NCBI GenBank assembly: GCA_014860665.1 | Contig: JACZJI010000126.1 | Span: 1 to 64,000, forward strand | Origin: Bacteroidales bacterium | Lineage (GTDB): Bacteria > Bacteroidota > Bacteroidia > Bacteroidales > F082 | DNA length: 64,000 nt | Reading direction: 5' to 3' | Shown: piece by piece, positions 17,334-27,000 of the stretch | Layout: each line of letters starts with the position of its first letter | How positions within the stretch are numbered: the stretch's first letter is position 1 | Program-made: the position numbers and the translations under genes | Notes under the pieces: generated by a model | Told to the model about the DNA's origin: nothing | Databases searched by the model: none | What the model saw: only the letters and a program-made list of their open reading frames with translations

Positions 17334-17407
17334 CGCCCCCAACAGGACTTGAACCTATGACCCTCTGATTAACAGTCAGATGCTCTAACCAGCTGAGCTA
17401 TGGAGGC
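17334..17407 (-). tRNA. tRNA-Asn (anticodon GTT)
   Basis: A 74-base cloverleaf: acceptor GCCTCCA pairs with TGGGGGC (one G-T), D arm AGCTCAGCTGGTTAGAGC, anticodon stem-loop CTGACTGTTAATCAG giving anticodon GTT, and a GGTTCAAGTCC T arm. Discriminator base is G and CCA is not encoded. It is followed by its own hairpin terminator and lies downstream of the aminopeptidase gene's 3' end on the same strand. Confidence 0.96.
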
Positions 17408-17486
17408 GTATTTTTTCTCGTTTTGAGGGCGCAAAGATAGAGAATAATTTTTATTGACAAATAGTTTTCTAAAAAATTTCCTTTTT

Positions 17487-20072
17487 TTACTTCACTTTAG
17501 TTTTTCCATATAAAATGGCTGCTGAACGGAAAACAGGATCAGCCGATTGCAGTACTTTTTGCCTTAGTTTCGGATTTAAATCAGGGCTTTTAGACAGGAA
17601 ATCTCTAATCAGATTGGCTGCACTCATTGAATTATATCCGCTAAGACTTGCATCAAGCCACGATTTTGGGAAGAAAATATCTCCAGTTCTTTGAATTTCC
17701 GGTAATAATTCCAATGCGGGAGTGATATATTTCTCAGAGCTTTTTGCCCTTAAGGGATGGTTGAGGTAGCTCAGCGTTGTGTTTACCCAAGGTTCGTGTT
17801 CTCTCATTTCCGGCTTTTTTAGCTGATTAAAGAAATTGTCCCTGACGGCACTATCGCTGCTAAGAGCTGGCATGACAAAAGCCATTTCAGCTTTTCGATC
17901 AGGATTAGTGATCCTTTTTAGTTGTTGTTGTAGAATATCTGCAGGTATTTCTTTAGCTGTTTTACTGTTGACTCTCACAGCCAGTTGATAACTTAACGTT
18001 GTCATATCTGTTTCAGAAAGAGGAAGTCCTTTAATCTTTAAAGTTCCCTTCCATAAACTGACCATTTTATGAATGGCGTTTTTCCCAAGTGCTGTTGATA
18101 ACCATGCATGATAGTAAGCAGACTTCATGGAAGCGTCTGGTGCTTTTTGCATTTTCTCCCACAGCAACGGCTCGAATTTGTTTTCCAGTGCTAATCTTGA
18201 TTTTACATCCGAGAATCTCCAGAATAGTGTTCTGTAATAATCCAAAAGTAAGTTGACATTTAATTCATCTTTTTCGTTTTGAAGAAATAGATAAAATGCC
18301 TCTGACAATTCAGAGGGAACCAAATTCTGCTGCTGCATATTCTCCCAGATGTTCATGTATGCTATAGCGCGTTGCAGAGGTTGTAATGTAAATAGTTCCC
18401 GGCTGAGCAAAAACGATTTTTGGTACTGATTTAATTTGAAATATCCATATCCGTTGCCTTCTCCATCTAAAAGAAGCACTTTCGAGTTTGCTGGAAGGCT
18501 GAGAGTATCTGTAGCTTTATCGGCTAATATTTTGGAATAATTCTCTTTTCCATTATTGAAATAAAGTACATCCAAATATTGTGGCCATATCATTCCGGTT
18601 TTTTGTGCGTTTGTCTGATGTATAATAAGTTTATTGCCATCCATTGAAGTTTGATAGTCAGGCATACCAGGTTCTTTTACCCAGACTTTGCTCCAGTTAG
18701 CAAGGTCTAAAGAAGTCTTTTTATCCAAAATATTAATAAGGTCATCCCAACTTGCATTGGAATAAGAATACTTGCTCAAATAAGTCCTCAGACCTTCCTG
18801 AAATTGTTTTTCACCAACAATGTTTTCCAGCATTTTCATGATGATGGGGGCTTTATGGTAAATGATATTTCCATAAAGTGTCCCGGCCATTTTCAAATTA
18901 TCAAGCTTTTGTTGAATCGGATTTGCTCCGGTACTCCGATCAATTAAATATGCAGGAGGAAAATGATCTACGAGAAAACTCAGCTGATGATTCATTTTAG
19001 GAAAATGCGGATTAGCGATTTTTGCAGCGAAGAAATTGGCAAAAACTTCTTTCAGCCAAACATCATTAAACCATTTCATCGTCACTAGGTCGCCAAACCA
19101 CATGTGTGCTGTTTCGTGAGAAATGACGGTTGCTCTGTAAAGTTTCTGAATTTGTGTCGCGGATTTATCCAGGAAAATTCTGTCTGCCCTGAGAAGAATA
19201 GCTCCCGGATGTTCCATTCCGCCGTATTGAAAGGCTGGGATGGCTACAAAAGCAAATTTTCCAAAAGGATAAGGAATGCCTGTGTATTTTTCCATCCATT
19301 GAATGGCATTCGCTTCGAGGTTAAAAATAGCATCGAGGTTTCTTGAAACCTTAGCTGTATCAGTTTCACGATAGTAGAAAGTCAATTTTCTGCCATCAAT
19401 GGTTCTTGAAACTACATGAAATTTCCCCGCAACAAAGGCAAAAAGATAGGTGGGAAGCGGCTTCGTTTCGGCGAATTTCAGCAGGGTACTGTTCTTTTGT
19501 TCCTGTTCTGAAATTTGCGCTCCATTTGCTACAGCTACCCAATCTTTCGGAATATTAAGACTTAAATCGAAATTGGCTTTTAAATCCGGTTGGTCGAAAC
19601 AGGGAAAAGCAGTAGATGCCCGGTCAGGAACAAATAAGGTGTAAAGAAAATCATCATTTCTATTCAATGAGAGGTCACCAGCAGTGAAATCAATTTTGAT
19701 GATGTTAGTACCCTTATTTAGCTCATTTACCGGAATTATCACATGCTCGTTCTTGAAATCGTAATGACTAATTTTTCCATTGGCAATTACCTGATGTATA
19801 AATTGTTTTGAGTTTTGAAAATCCAGAATTACCGGATATTTTTTGTTTTTTAGATTGAAACTCAGTGTCAGATTGCCTGCGATTGGATCTGTTTTTTGTT
19901 CCGGAATATTGAAATATAACTTGTAAACCGGTTCTGAGATGGTTGCTTTTCGAAGATTATTCAGCTCAATAGAGACACCTTTCTGGAGGGGTAAAGGAGT
20001 AGTCTCTGTGCGCGAACATCCGGTAAGTAAGAAAGCCGGAATTACCAACAATAATAAAAGATAATGTTTCAT
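17487..20072 (-). CDS. M1-family zinc aminopeptidase, lipoprotein
   Basis: Aminopeptidase N-like exopeptidase, 861 residues. Lipoprotein signal peptide with lipobox LTGC (Cys19), so it is envelope-anchored and probably trims peptides outside the cytoplasm. The exopeptidase motif GGMEHPGAI and the zinc site HETAHMWFGD with the distal Glu in WLKEVFANFF are intact (HExxH, 18 residues, E). In the first motif the usual Asn after GAME/GGME is His. The C-terminal 400 residues form the helical ERAP1-type region. Single gene with its own promoter box. Confidence 0.93.
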   Translation of the reverse strand: MKHYLLLLLVIPAFLLTGCSRTETTPLPLQKGVSIELNNLRKATISEPVYKLYFNIPEQKTDPIAGNLTLSFNLKNKKYPVILDFQNSKQFIHQVIANGKISHYDFKNEHVIIPVNELNKGTNIIKIDFTAGDLSLNRNDDFLYTLFVPDRASTAFPCFDQPDLKANFDLSLNIPKDWVAVANGAQISEQEQKNSTLLKFAETKPLPTYLFAFVAGKFHVVSRTIDGRKLTFYYRETDTAKVSRNLDAIFNLEANAIQWMEKYTGIPYPFGKFAFVAIPAFQYGGMEHPGAILLRADRIFLDKSATQIQKLYRATVISHETAHMWFGDLVTMKWFNDVWLKEVFANFFAAKIANPHFPKMNHQLSFLVDHFPPAYLIDRSTGANPIQQKLDNLKMAGTLYGNIIYHKAPIIMKMLENIVGEKQFQEGLRTYLSKYSYSNASWDDLINILDKKTSLDLANWSKVWVKEPGMPDYQTSMDGNKLIIHQTNAQKTGMIWPQYLDVLYFNNGKENYSKILADKATDTLSLPANSKVLLLDGEGNGYGYFKLNQYQKSFLLSRELFTLQPLQRAIAYMNIWENMQQQNLVPSELSEAFYLFLQNEKDELNVNLLLDYYRTLFWRFSDVKSRLALENKFEPLLWEKMQKAPDASMKSAYYHAWLSTALGKNAIHKMVSLWKGTLKIKGLPLSETDMTTLSYQLAVRVNSKTAKEIPADILQQQLKRITNPDRKAEMAFVMPALSSDSAVRDNFFNQLKKPEMREHEPWVNTTLSYLNHPLRAKSSEKYITPALELLPEIQRTGDIFFPKSWLDASLSGYNSMSAANLIRDFLSKSPDLNPKLRQKVLQSADPVFRSAAILYGKTKVK

Positions 20073-20098
20073 GCCTCAATGTTTTGAGCAAAGGTTGT

Positions 20099-20106
20099 CA
20101 AAAATA
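20099..20106 (-). promoter_or_regulatory. -7 promoter box of the aminopeptidase gene
   Basis: TATTTTTG on the minus strand matches TAnnTTTG, 26 bases upstream of the ATG. Confidence 0.4.
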
Positions 20107-20237
20107 TTGAATTCAAGAAATTTGAGCTAAGAATCTTGTTTGTTGTTAAATTTAAATTGTTTATAAAAAATGGTGCCGGAAACGGCCCTTAAGGGTATTA
20201 TGCGGTATTTTTACTTTTTGTTCAAAAAAATAACTGC

Positions 20238-23036
20238 TTGAAAAATTTTACTTCCGGTCGGATATTTATTTTTCTCATAGTATTTGTTCTGGTTTTTTTC
20301 GGTACTGCACAAAAGTCTGTTGCCCAACAGGAAAAACTCCAGAATATCAAGGTTACTGTGACTTTTTCAAGCGTTCCCAGAAGTACTCAGGCACTCATCA
20401 CTCCATTAAAATATAATAAAAAATTTGCGCTCGTCCTTCAAATGGATGACGGGCTAAGCGATATTTATAATCTGGTTTGGCCCTTTTTCACCGGAAAGGA
20501 TGGCAACCCTGGACTTTTCTCTACAGATGGTGCGGGTCATAATGTGCCGTTTCACATGAGTTGCAATAATTTTGTCTGGCAAAACGGAAAAGATGTTCAT
20601 AGTGGAACTTCAGGATATTTGACATGGCCTGAAATTTGGCAATTGTGGCAGGATGATTTTACAGTAAGCAGCAGGGGCTTTGATGATCCAACCATTTCTT
20701 ATTTGCAGAGTTACGAAGTGGAACGGAATCAGAGTTATACCACAAAAAAGACCATAGGTTTTACTCCGGGTGGGATACAAATGGATTCTTATGTTTTACC
20801 TCAAAATGGGGATAACCAGCTGCTTCCCGGACGCAGTGCCGGATATGTCGTTTTCTTTGATGATTACGGAAATAATGATTTGTCTAATCCCTTGAGTATT
20901 GAAAGTGTAAGCCAGCCTTATAACCAGCATGTTTTCAAGAGGGACCGTATTGATAGTTCTCTATTTCAGAAAGTACAGTATCTTGCTCAAACGAGTACAA
21001 ATTACAATCATTGGGTAGGATTCTATCATGCCCGTAAATTCGGAACTTCACCGGATATTCCTTTTCCCTATTTCCAAAAGGAAATGGATTCTGTGGAAAA
21101 TTATTATGGTAAGAAAGGTTCAGATAATATCTGGGTAGCAGGAACTCAGGAATTTTTTGAATATGAAACGTTAACTCATCTTATTCAGATGAATAGCGAA
21201 TCGTTGGGAAATCAGGTAAATCTCACTTTCAGTGGAACGAATATTCCAACTAATTTCAAAAATTATACGATAACTGTTTTGGTGATAGGCGATGAACCTG
21301 TCAGTAATATAAATGTAACTGGGGCAAGCCTGTCTGAATATGGAATAAGAGGTGGTGATACTGCAGTAATAAACCTTTCCTGGAAAGGGCAGGTTATTGA
21401 TTCGTCTGAGGTTGTTGCTGAGAAATACATCCAACTAGCAAAAGCTGCTCCTTCAGATAGTGTTCCAAGTCTGGTAGCTGCTGATTATGTAGAGGCCATT
21501 CAAAATGCAGACAGTATGTCCAAATACCGCGACGAGCTTTGTACTGTAGGAAATCCGGCACTAAAAGAATTTTGCAGTTATCATTTTTCGGTAAGCGATT
21601 CAACGATTTGTGCAGGAGACACTGCAGCGTTGACTGCACCAGCCGGTATGAAGCATTACTTATGGAATACAGGTGATACAACACAATCGATTCGAGTATC
21701 TCCTGCACAGAACACAACATATACTGTCACCGTAACAACGCAGGATGACAAAACAGGAAGTGCCAGTGCATTAGTGATTGTTTATCCTGTTCCTGTCTTT
21801 GAGCATTCTCCGGACACACTCGTGGCTCCTCCGGGATATGATACTTTACTTTGGGTTTCTTCCGGATATGATTATCTATGGTCGACCGGAAGTAAGGATA
21901 CGTCAATTCTTATAAAATCATATCAGCCGGAAAATTATTCTGTGAAAGTCTCAACCAATCATGGGTGTTCAGTAAATCAGAATTTTTATGTTGTTCCAGG
22001 ATACAAATACAATGTGAATTTTAAGTATGACACGGTGTGTATGGAGGATACAACGAGACTCGTAAATATTTCTACTTCCAATGATTCTGTAACAAGTGTT
22101 TCCTGGGATTTGAATACGGATGGTGTTTTTGGCGATGCAAAAGGAAACGCAGTGAATTATGTCTTTCCCAATTCCGGGATTCATTTGGTTGGGATGCGCA
22201 TAAATTATGCTTCCGGAGCTGTTAAAACAGTTGTTAATCAAGTTCCTGTGGGGGATTTTCCAAAAGCTAATTTTGTTTACAGGGGGGTTTGTGCTCCAAG
22301 CTCCAGTACGACATTTACTGACAGTTCTACAGTGAAAGTAGGAACGATAATAAGTAGATTTTGGGATTTTGGTGATGGCCAATCCGAATATCGCTCAGAT
22401 ATTTTTGCCTATCATTATTACGCTGCCGGTACTCATAATGTACGATTGGGAGTGACCTCTTCTATGGGTTGTTCTGATACAATCACCAAGCCGGTTACTA
22501 TTTATTCCGATCCTAATGTTGTTGTGTTAAAAGGTGATGGAACCCGGGTTTATTATGATGATACCGTGAAGTTTGCTCGTGGCGATAGTGTTTTTCTAAA
22601 AGTAGATAATCCTACATCCTATGATTCCATCATCTGGCCAAATGATATCTCAGGTCCTGATTATTATTTGAAGAAATCCGGAATCGACAAAGTAACGGCC
22701 TATAGAAATGTATGTTCCGGCAGTTCTGAATTTATTGGATATTTTCTTAAAAGTGCCGGAAAAGCTGTTGTGGATACTGCACATATTATGTCGGTTTTTA
22801 CGCCAAATGGAGATGGTTATAACGATAAATGGGTAATAAAATCCGATAAAATTCAGCAACCAATAGAAGTTTGGGTTTATAATCGTGCTGGAAATATGGT
22901 TTATCATTCAAGCCATTACAATAATGATTGGAACGGAGAATATAATGGCATTGTCTTGCCCAACGACACTTATTATTATGTGATAAAGGATGAAACCGGG
23001 GTTGTATTTACAGGTACCATTACCATTCTGCGATGA
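20238..23036 (+). CDS. Secreted deacetylase-like multidomain protein with T9SS type B sorting domain
   Basis: 932 residues, exported and probably cell-surface attached. Signal peptide at 1-29 (hydrophobic core then VAQ). Residues about 35-330 resemble the NodB/polysaccharide deacetylase fold, with LQMDDG in place of the usual TFDDG and a nearby GHNVPFH. Residues about 455-760 contain Ig-like and PKD-like domains (DTICAGDTAALTAP, FWDFGDGQSEYRS). The last 90 residues are a gliding-motility-type (type B) T9SS sorting domain with SVFTPNGDGYNDKW and WNGEYNG. The start is TTG; no ATG fits the signal peptide. It overlaps the next gene by 4 bases (ATGA). A paralogue of its N-terminal domain is encoded at 24057. 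Confidence 0.82.
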   Translation: MKNFTSGRIFIFLIVFVLVFFGTAQKSVAQQEKLQNIKVTVTFSSVPRSTQALITPLKYNKKFALVLQMDDGLSDIYNLVWPFFTGKDGNPGLFSTDGAGHNVPFHMSCNNFVWQNGKDVHSGTSGYLTWPEIWQLWQDDFTVSSRGFDDPTISYLQSYEVERNQSYTTKKTIGFTPGGIQMDSYVLPQNGDNQLLPGRSAGYVVFFDDYGNNDLSNPLSIESVSQPYNQHVFKRDRIDSSLFQKVQYLAQTSTNYNHWVGFYHARKFGTSPDIPFPYFQKEMDSVENYYGKKGSDNIWVAGTQEFFEYETLTHLIQMNSESLGNQVNLTFSGTNIPTNFKNYTITVLVIGDEPVSNINVTGASLSEYGIRGGDTAVINLSWKGQVIDSSEVVAEKYIQLAKAAPSDSVPSLVAADYVEAIQNADSMSKYRDELCTVGNPALKEFCSYHFSVSDSTICAGDTAALTAPAGMKHYLWNTGDTTQSIRVSPAQNTTYTVTVTTQDDKTGSASALVIVYPVPVFEHSPDTLVAPPGYDTLLWVSSGYDYLWSTGSKDTSILIKSYQPENYSVKVSTNHGCSVNQNFYVVPGYKYNVNFKYDTVCMEDTTRLVNISTSNDSVTSVSWDLNTDGVFGDAKGNAVNYVFPNSGIHLVGMRINYASGAVKTVVNQVPVGDFPKANFVYRGVCAPSSSTTFTDSSTVKVGTIISRFWDFGDGQSEYRSDIFAYHYYAAGTHNVRLGVTSSMGCSDTITKPVTIYSDPNVVVLKGDGTRVYYDDTVKFARGDSVFLKVDNPTSYDSIIWPNDISGPDYYLKKSGIDKVTAYRNVCSGSSEFIGYFLKSAGKAVVDTAHIMSVFTPNGDGYNDKWVIKSDKIQQPIEVWVYNRAGNMVYHSSHYNNDWNGEYNGIVLPNDTYYYVIKDETGVVFTGTITILR

Positions 23037-24028
23037 TGAGTAAGTATTTGAAATATATTGCTTTATTGTTGTTGTTATTCGGAGGAATGATTAAAGGACA
23101 GGACTATATACAGTCCTCGGAATATATTATCAACCCATATGCTCTGAATCAGGCGATGGCAGGATATTTTGGATACCCTGAAATTCATTTGGATTATAGA
23201 AAACAATGGCTTAAAATTTATGGCGGGCCAGAGACGTACAACATCAGTGCTTTTGGCAATCTGTATCAGGAAAAGATGTGGCTTGGTGGAGAAGCTTACC
23301 GCGATCAGACTGGACCATTGACGAGAATAAAAGCAAATCTATCGTATTCCTATATCCTTAAAACCGGTGAAAATCAGCATTTGTTTTTTGGAATTTGGGG
23401 AAGTTACTATCAAAACTCCATAAATCTGAGTAATCTGGTTGGCGTAGATCCAAATGATCCATTGCTCAACCATCTTGGCACCTTGAATGGGAATACTTTT
23501 AATGTAGGATTTGGACTTGTCTATAACTCACGGAATTTCAATTTCGGCTTTGCCATGCCTAATGCTCTTACGAACAAGAACATTTATTTGACTCCTGATA
23601 AAATTAGTTTTGATATGCAACGCGAGTACCTTTTTCATGTTTCCAATTTGTTTTGGCTTAGTGATAACTGGGAAATACAGGCGATGGGAGTCTATCAAAA
23701 GACAATCAATGAACCCGGTAATCTTGATGTTTCAGCAACGTTTTTCCTTGCAGAACGTTTCTGGGTCGGGACATTATATAGAAGTAGTGGTGTAGTGGCT
23801 TTTAATGCCGGAGGATATCTTGTGGGTGGTATCTCTGTGAATTATGCGTATGAATTAGGAATGAGCGGAATATACAGATATTCAGGACCATCAAACGAGA
23901 TTTCATTGTCATTCCGATTCGGAATGAAAGGTGGCAGTTATTATCGAAATAAAAATGCGTATTCGAACCACGTGCGTAGAATAAAACACAGAAATTATCG
24001 GCTTAACGTACCACAAATAATAGATTAA
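23033..24028 (+). CDS. PorP/SprF-family outer-membrane protein
   Basis: 331-residue predicted beta-barrel of the PorP/SprF family, with a signal peptide (cut after about residue 22, GMIKGQ) and the family-typical start QSSEYIINPYALNQAMAGYFG, then HLDYRKQW and NISAFGNLYQ. Such proteins accompany type B sorting-domain proteins and are thought to help hold or export them. The 4-base overlap with the upstream type B protein gene supports a dedicated pair. Confidence 0.9.
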   Translation: MMSKYLKYIALLLLLFGGMIKGQDYIQSSEYIINPYALNQAMAGYFGYPEIHLDYRKQWLKIYGGPETYNISAFGNLYQEKMWLGGEAYRDQTGPLTRIKANLSYSYILKTGENQHLFFGIWGSYYQNSINLSNLVGVDPNDPLLNHLGTLNGNTFNVGFGLVYNSRNFNFGFAMPNALTNKNIYLTPDKISFDMQREYLFHVSNLFWLSDNWEIQAMGVYQKTINEPGNLDVSATFFLAERFWVGTLYRSSGVVAFNAGGYLVGGISVNYAYELGMSGIYRYSGPSNEISLSFRFGMKGGSYYRNKNAYSNHVRRIKHRNYRLNVPQIID

Positions 24029-24056
24029 GTATGAAGAAAAATTGTCGATTTTTAGA

Positions 24057-27000
24057 ATGATAACCAAAAAATTAACCAAACCCTTTTTAATATTTTCCCT
24101 TATTTTATTTGAAGGATTTTCATTTTCTCTGATGGCTCAGCAAACGCTCCCGCCTCAGGTGGATTCTGTCGTAGTCACTTTTAATAACATTCCTACCCAG
24201 GTTAATGTTGGGAAAGCTCCTTTAAAATATAATAAGGCTTTTGCTATGAGTTTTCAGGAAGATGACGCCTTAAGCGATATTTATAATCTTATCTATCCTG
24301 TTTTTCAGGGCTCAAACGGCACCAACGGACTTTATTACACAGACGGGTGCGGCGATAAGGTTTCTTTTAAAATGTCATCCGCTATTTTTATTTTCACATC
24401 CAACGGAACCGATATTTTAGACCCGAATAATCCTTATCATGATAACACAAAATTAACCTGGCCAGAGCTGAAAACTCTTTACCAAAATCATTGGGGCATT
24501 AATAACCATGGCCTGTTTGATAATCCTGATATAAGCTCTCCGGGAATCATCAACTATGCTTTTCAAAAGACAAAGAGTTATACACGTCGCATGATTTCCG
24601 ATTCTATGACCATAAAGAGTTTCGTAATTCCAAATAACGTAGTGAATTATGTGGATTATCTTGGGCAAAATGAATATCATTCTGCTATTAATCAGGGACA
24701 GGATAATACCTGGATCGGTTATGGTAAGAACGGATTTAATGTTGAAAGTGATACTATCAACTGGTTGAAACCAGTAAAACTTTGTCGCGATTTTATTTAT
24801 GATGGATTTAGGACCATGGCGGATACCTTATACAAGGCGAGCCTCAAAGGTGAGCATCGTTGGTTCTTATCTGGAATGCATCAGATGCCGGGTGGTTTTT
24901 TGACTGATATGACATCAATTTATCAGAAGTACGGGGCACCGGGTTTGGATGATATCTTGATAACAACAGATGATGATTTACTGGATTATTTTGCCGTCAA
25001 ACAAGTTACACAGCTTCACGAATCCTTAAAAGGAAACCGTTTGGTTATTACATTTTCCGGTGAAGTACCTACAGATTTGTTGCATTATGCAATGAGTTTG
25101 AATGTTAATGCAAATGAAAGCATTCAGAATATTAAGGTTTACGGAGCAAAACAGTATAGTTATAACGGGATTAATAGAGATACAGCATTAATTAACTTTT
25201 CTTGGGAGGGAAGAATTTACAAGACCCCGGAGTTTCTCGCCGATTCGTTTACTAATGTTGCTATGAAAAACAGTTCCGAATGGGATGCTTTGGTTGCCAT
25301 GGATTATGTTTTGAAGATGCCTCAGGGTGATGCTCAAATTAAGCTGAGAAAAGAGCTTTGCAGTATTGATCAGTCGGGTTGGAAATATCAGTATGATAAA
25401 GGTTTTTGTGGTTTCCCTGATCTGGGAAGTGACACAACAATATGCTCAGGAAACTGCCTTACTTATAGTGGACCAGCAGGTATGACAAATTATCAGTGGT
25501 TAGCTGGAGATTCACTGTTCAGTCAGGCTGAATCCGTGAAAGTCTGTCCAAAAGCTCCAGCAAAATATTTTCTTACAGTAAAGAATCTGGAGGGACAAAT
25601 CGAAACGGACTCGGTTTGGGTTAATGTATTGCCAACGCCATCCGTAGAGTTAGGGAATGATACAACACTACTTTCTTTAGATACTCTCACGTTTAAAGCT
25701 CCTTCAGGAAACAATTACACATATTTGTGGAATACAGGTGATACAAGAGAATTTCTCACTCTGGATACAAAATGGGATACATTATACAAAGTGTCGGTGA
25801 CTGTCACCAATCAAGCCGGATGTTCAGCAAAAGATTCGATTCAGGTTACAGTACCACCCAAAGATTCCATTCCTGAAATTTCTGCTTTGCAGGATACCGT
25901 GTTTTCCTGCAATGGAGATACAGTAACGCTTAAGGTGTCTTCCAACACAAATCAAATATATTGGTTGTCAGCGAACCACGAAATCATGACTGATTCAGGA
26001 GCTTTAAAACTGGTTCCAACCCAATCCGGGAAATTTTATATCAAAGCCTGTAATAAATATGGTTGCTCATCTCAGGACAGTATTTATGTTCTTATGGAAA
26101 TACTGCCAGTGATAAATATTAGCAGGGATACATCGGTTTGTTTTGGGGATAGTGCTTTTCTCAATGTTTCAGGAGGAAAGTTTGTTCAATGGTTCGATAA
26201 AAATGTTTCGCTCTCTAAAGAAAGTGAAATCGGTATTATGCCTCAGAAAACAACAACTTATTTAGCAGAAACCTGGAATAGGAGTGGGTGTGTTTCATCG
26301 GATTCGGTTAAGGTTATAATAAATTCCTTGCCAACTACAAAAATAAATTATGATACGAATCGTGTATGTAAGGGTGCTTTGGTCGGTTTGACAGCATCCG
26401 GGGCCGATAATTATCAGTGGATGCCAGAGGGTAAGAAGACACCTTCCTTAGCGATTACAGTAAATGATACCATGAGAGTTATTCTGACAGGAACCAGTAA
26501 CATGGGGTGTATATCAAAAGATAGTGTTGAACTTTATCCATTATCGCTTCCTAAGACTAAAATTCTGTACGATGCAAATAAAGTCTGTAAAGGGACTGTT
26601 GTAGATTTGAAAGCATCTGGGGCAAATTCTTACCTCTGGTCGCCAGTGAATGATACAACAAATAAATTGCCTGTAAGAGTAATCGACACAGTAGAAATCA
26701 AATTGATTGGAATCAACGAGGCTGGGTGTATTGCCAGCGATAGTGTTAATCTAATTCCATTGCCAATTCCTGATATCAAGATCATTTATGATACGAACCA
26801 TGTGTGTCTGGGAACAAACTTAGTTCTGAAGGCGAATGGAGCAAGTACTTACGAATGGTATCCGAAACAAGTGGCAGGAACAACTCTGCCATTAACTGTT
26901 AATGGTACGAAGAAAATTAATTTGATCGGGAGAAGTAAAGAGGGCTGCATAGCAAGTGATAGTGTGGAATTATATCCAATTGCAGTTCCTGCGACAAAAA

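Noticed and set aside
16311..17407. Integrative element inserted at tRNA-Asn or dnaG
   Set aside because: No integrase gene, no precise duplication of the tRNA 3' end, and the dnaG-tail copy is too diverged for a recent att site. An ancient event remains possible and is reported as the pseudogene finding.
24031..24060. Nine-codon ORF MKKNCRFLE overlapping the start of the 24057 gene
   Set aside because: Too short and without support; it may be chance, though its stop overlaps the ATG at 24057.
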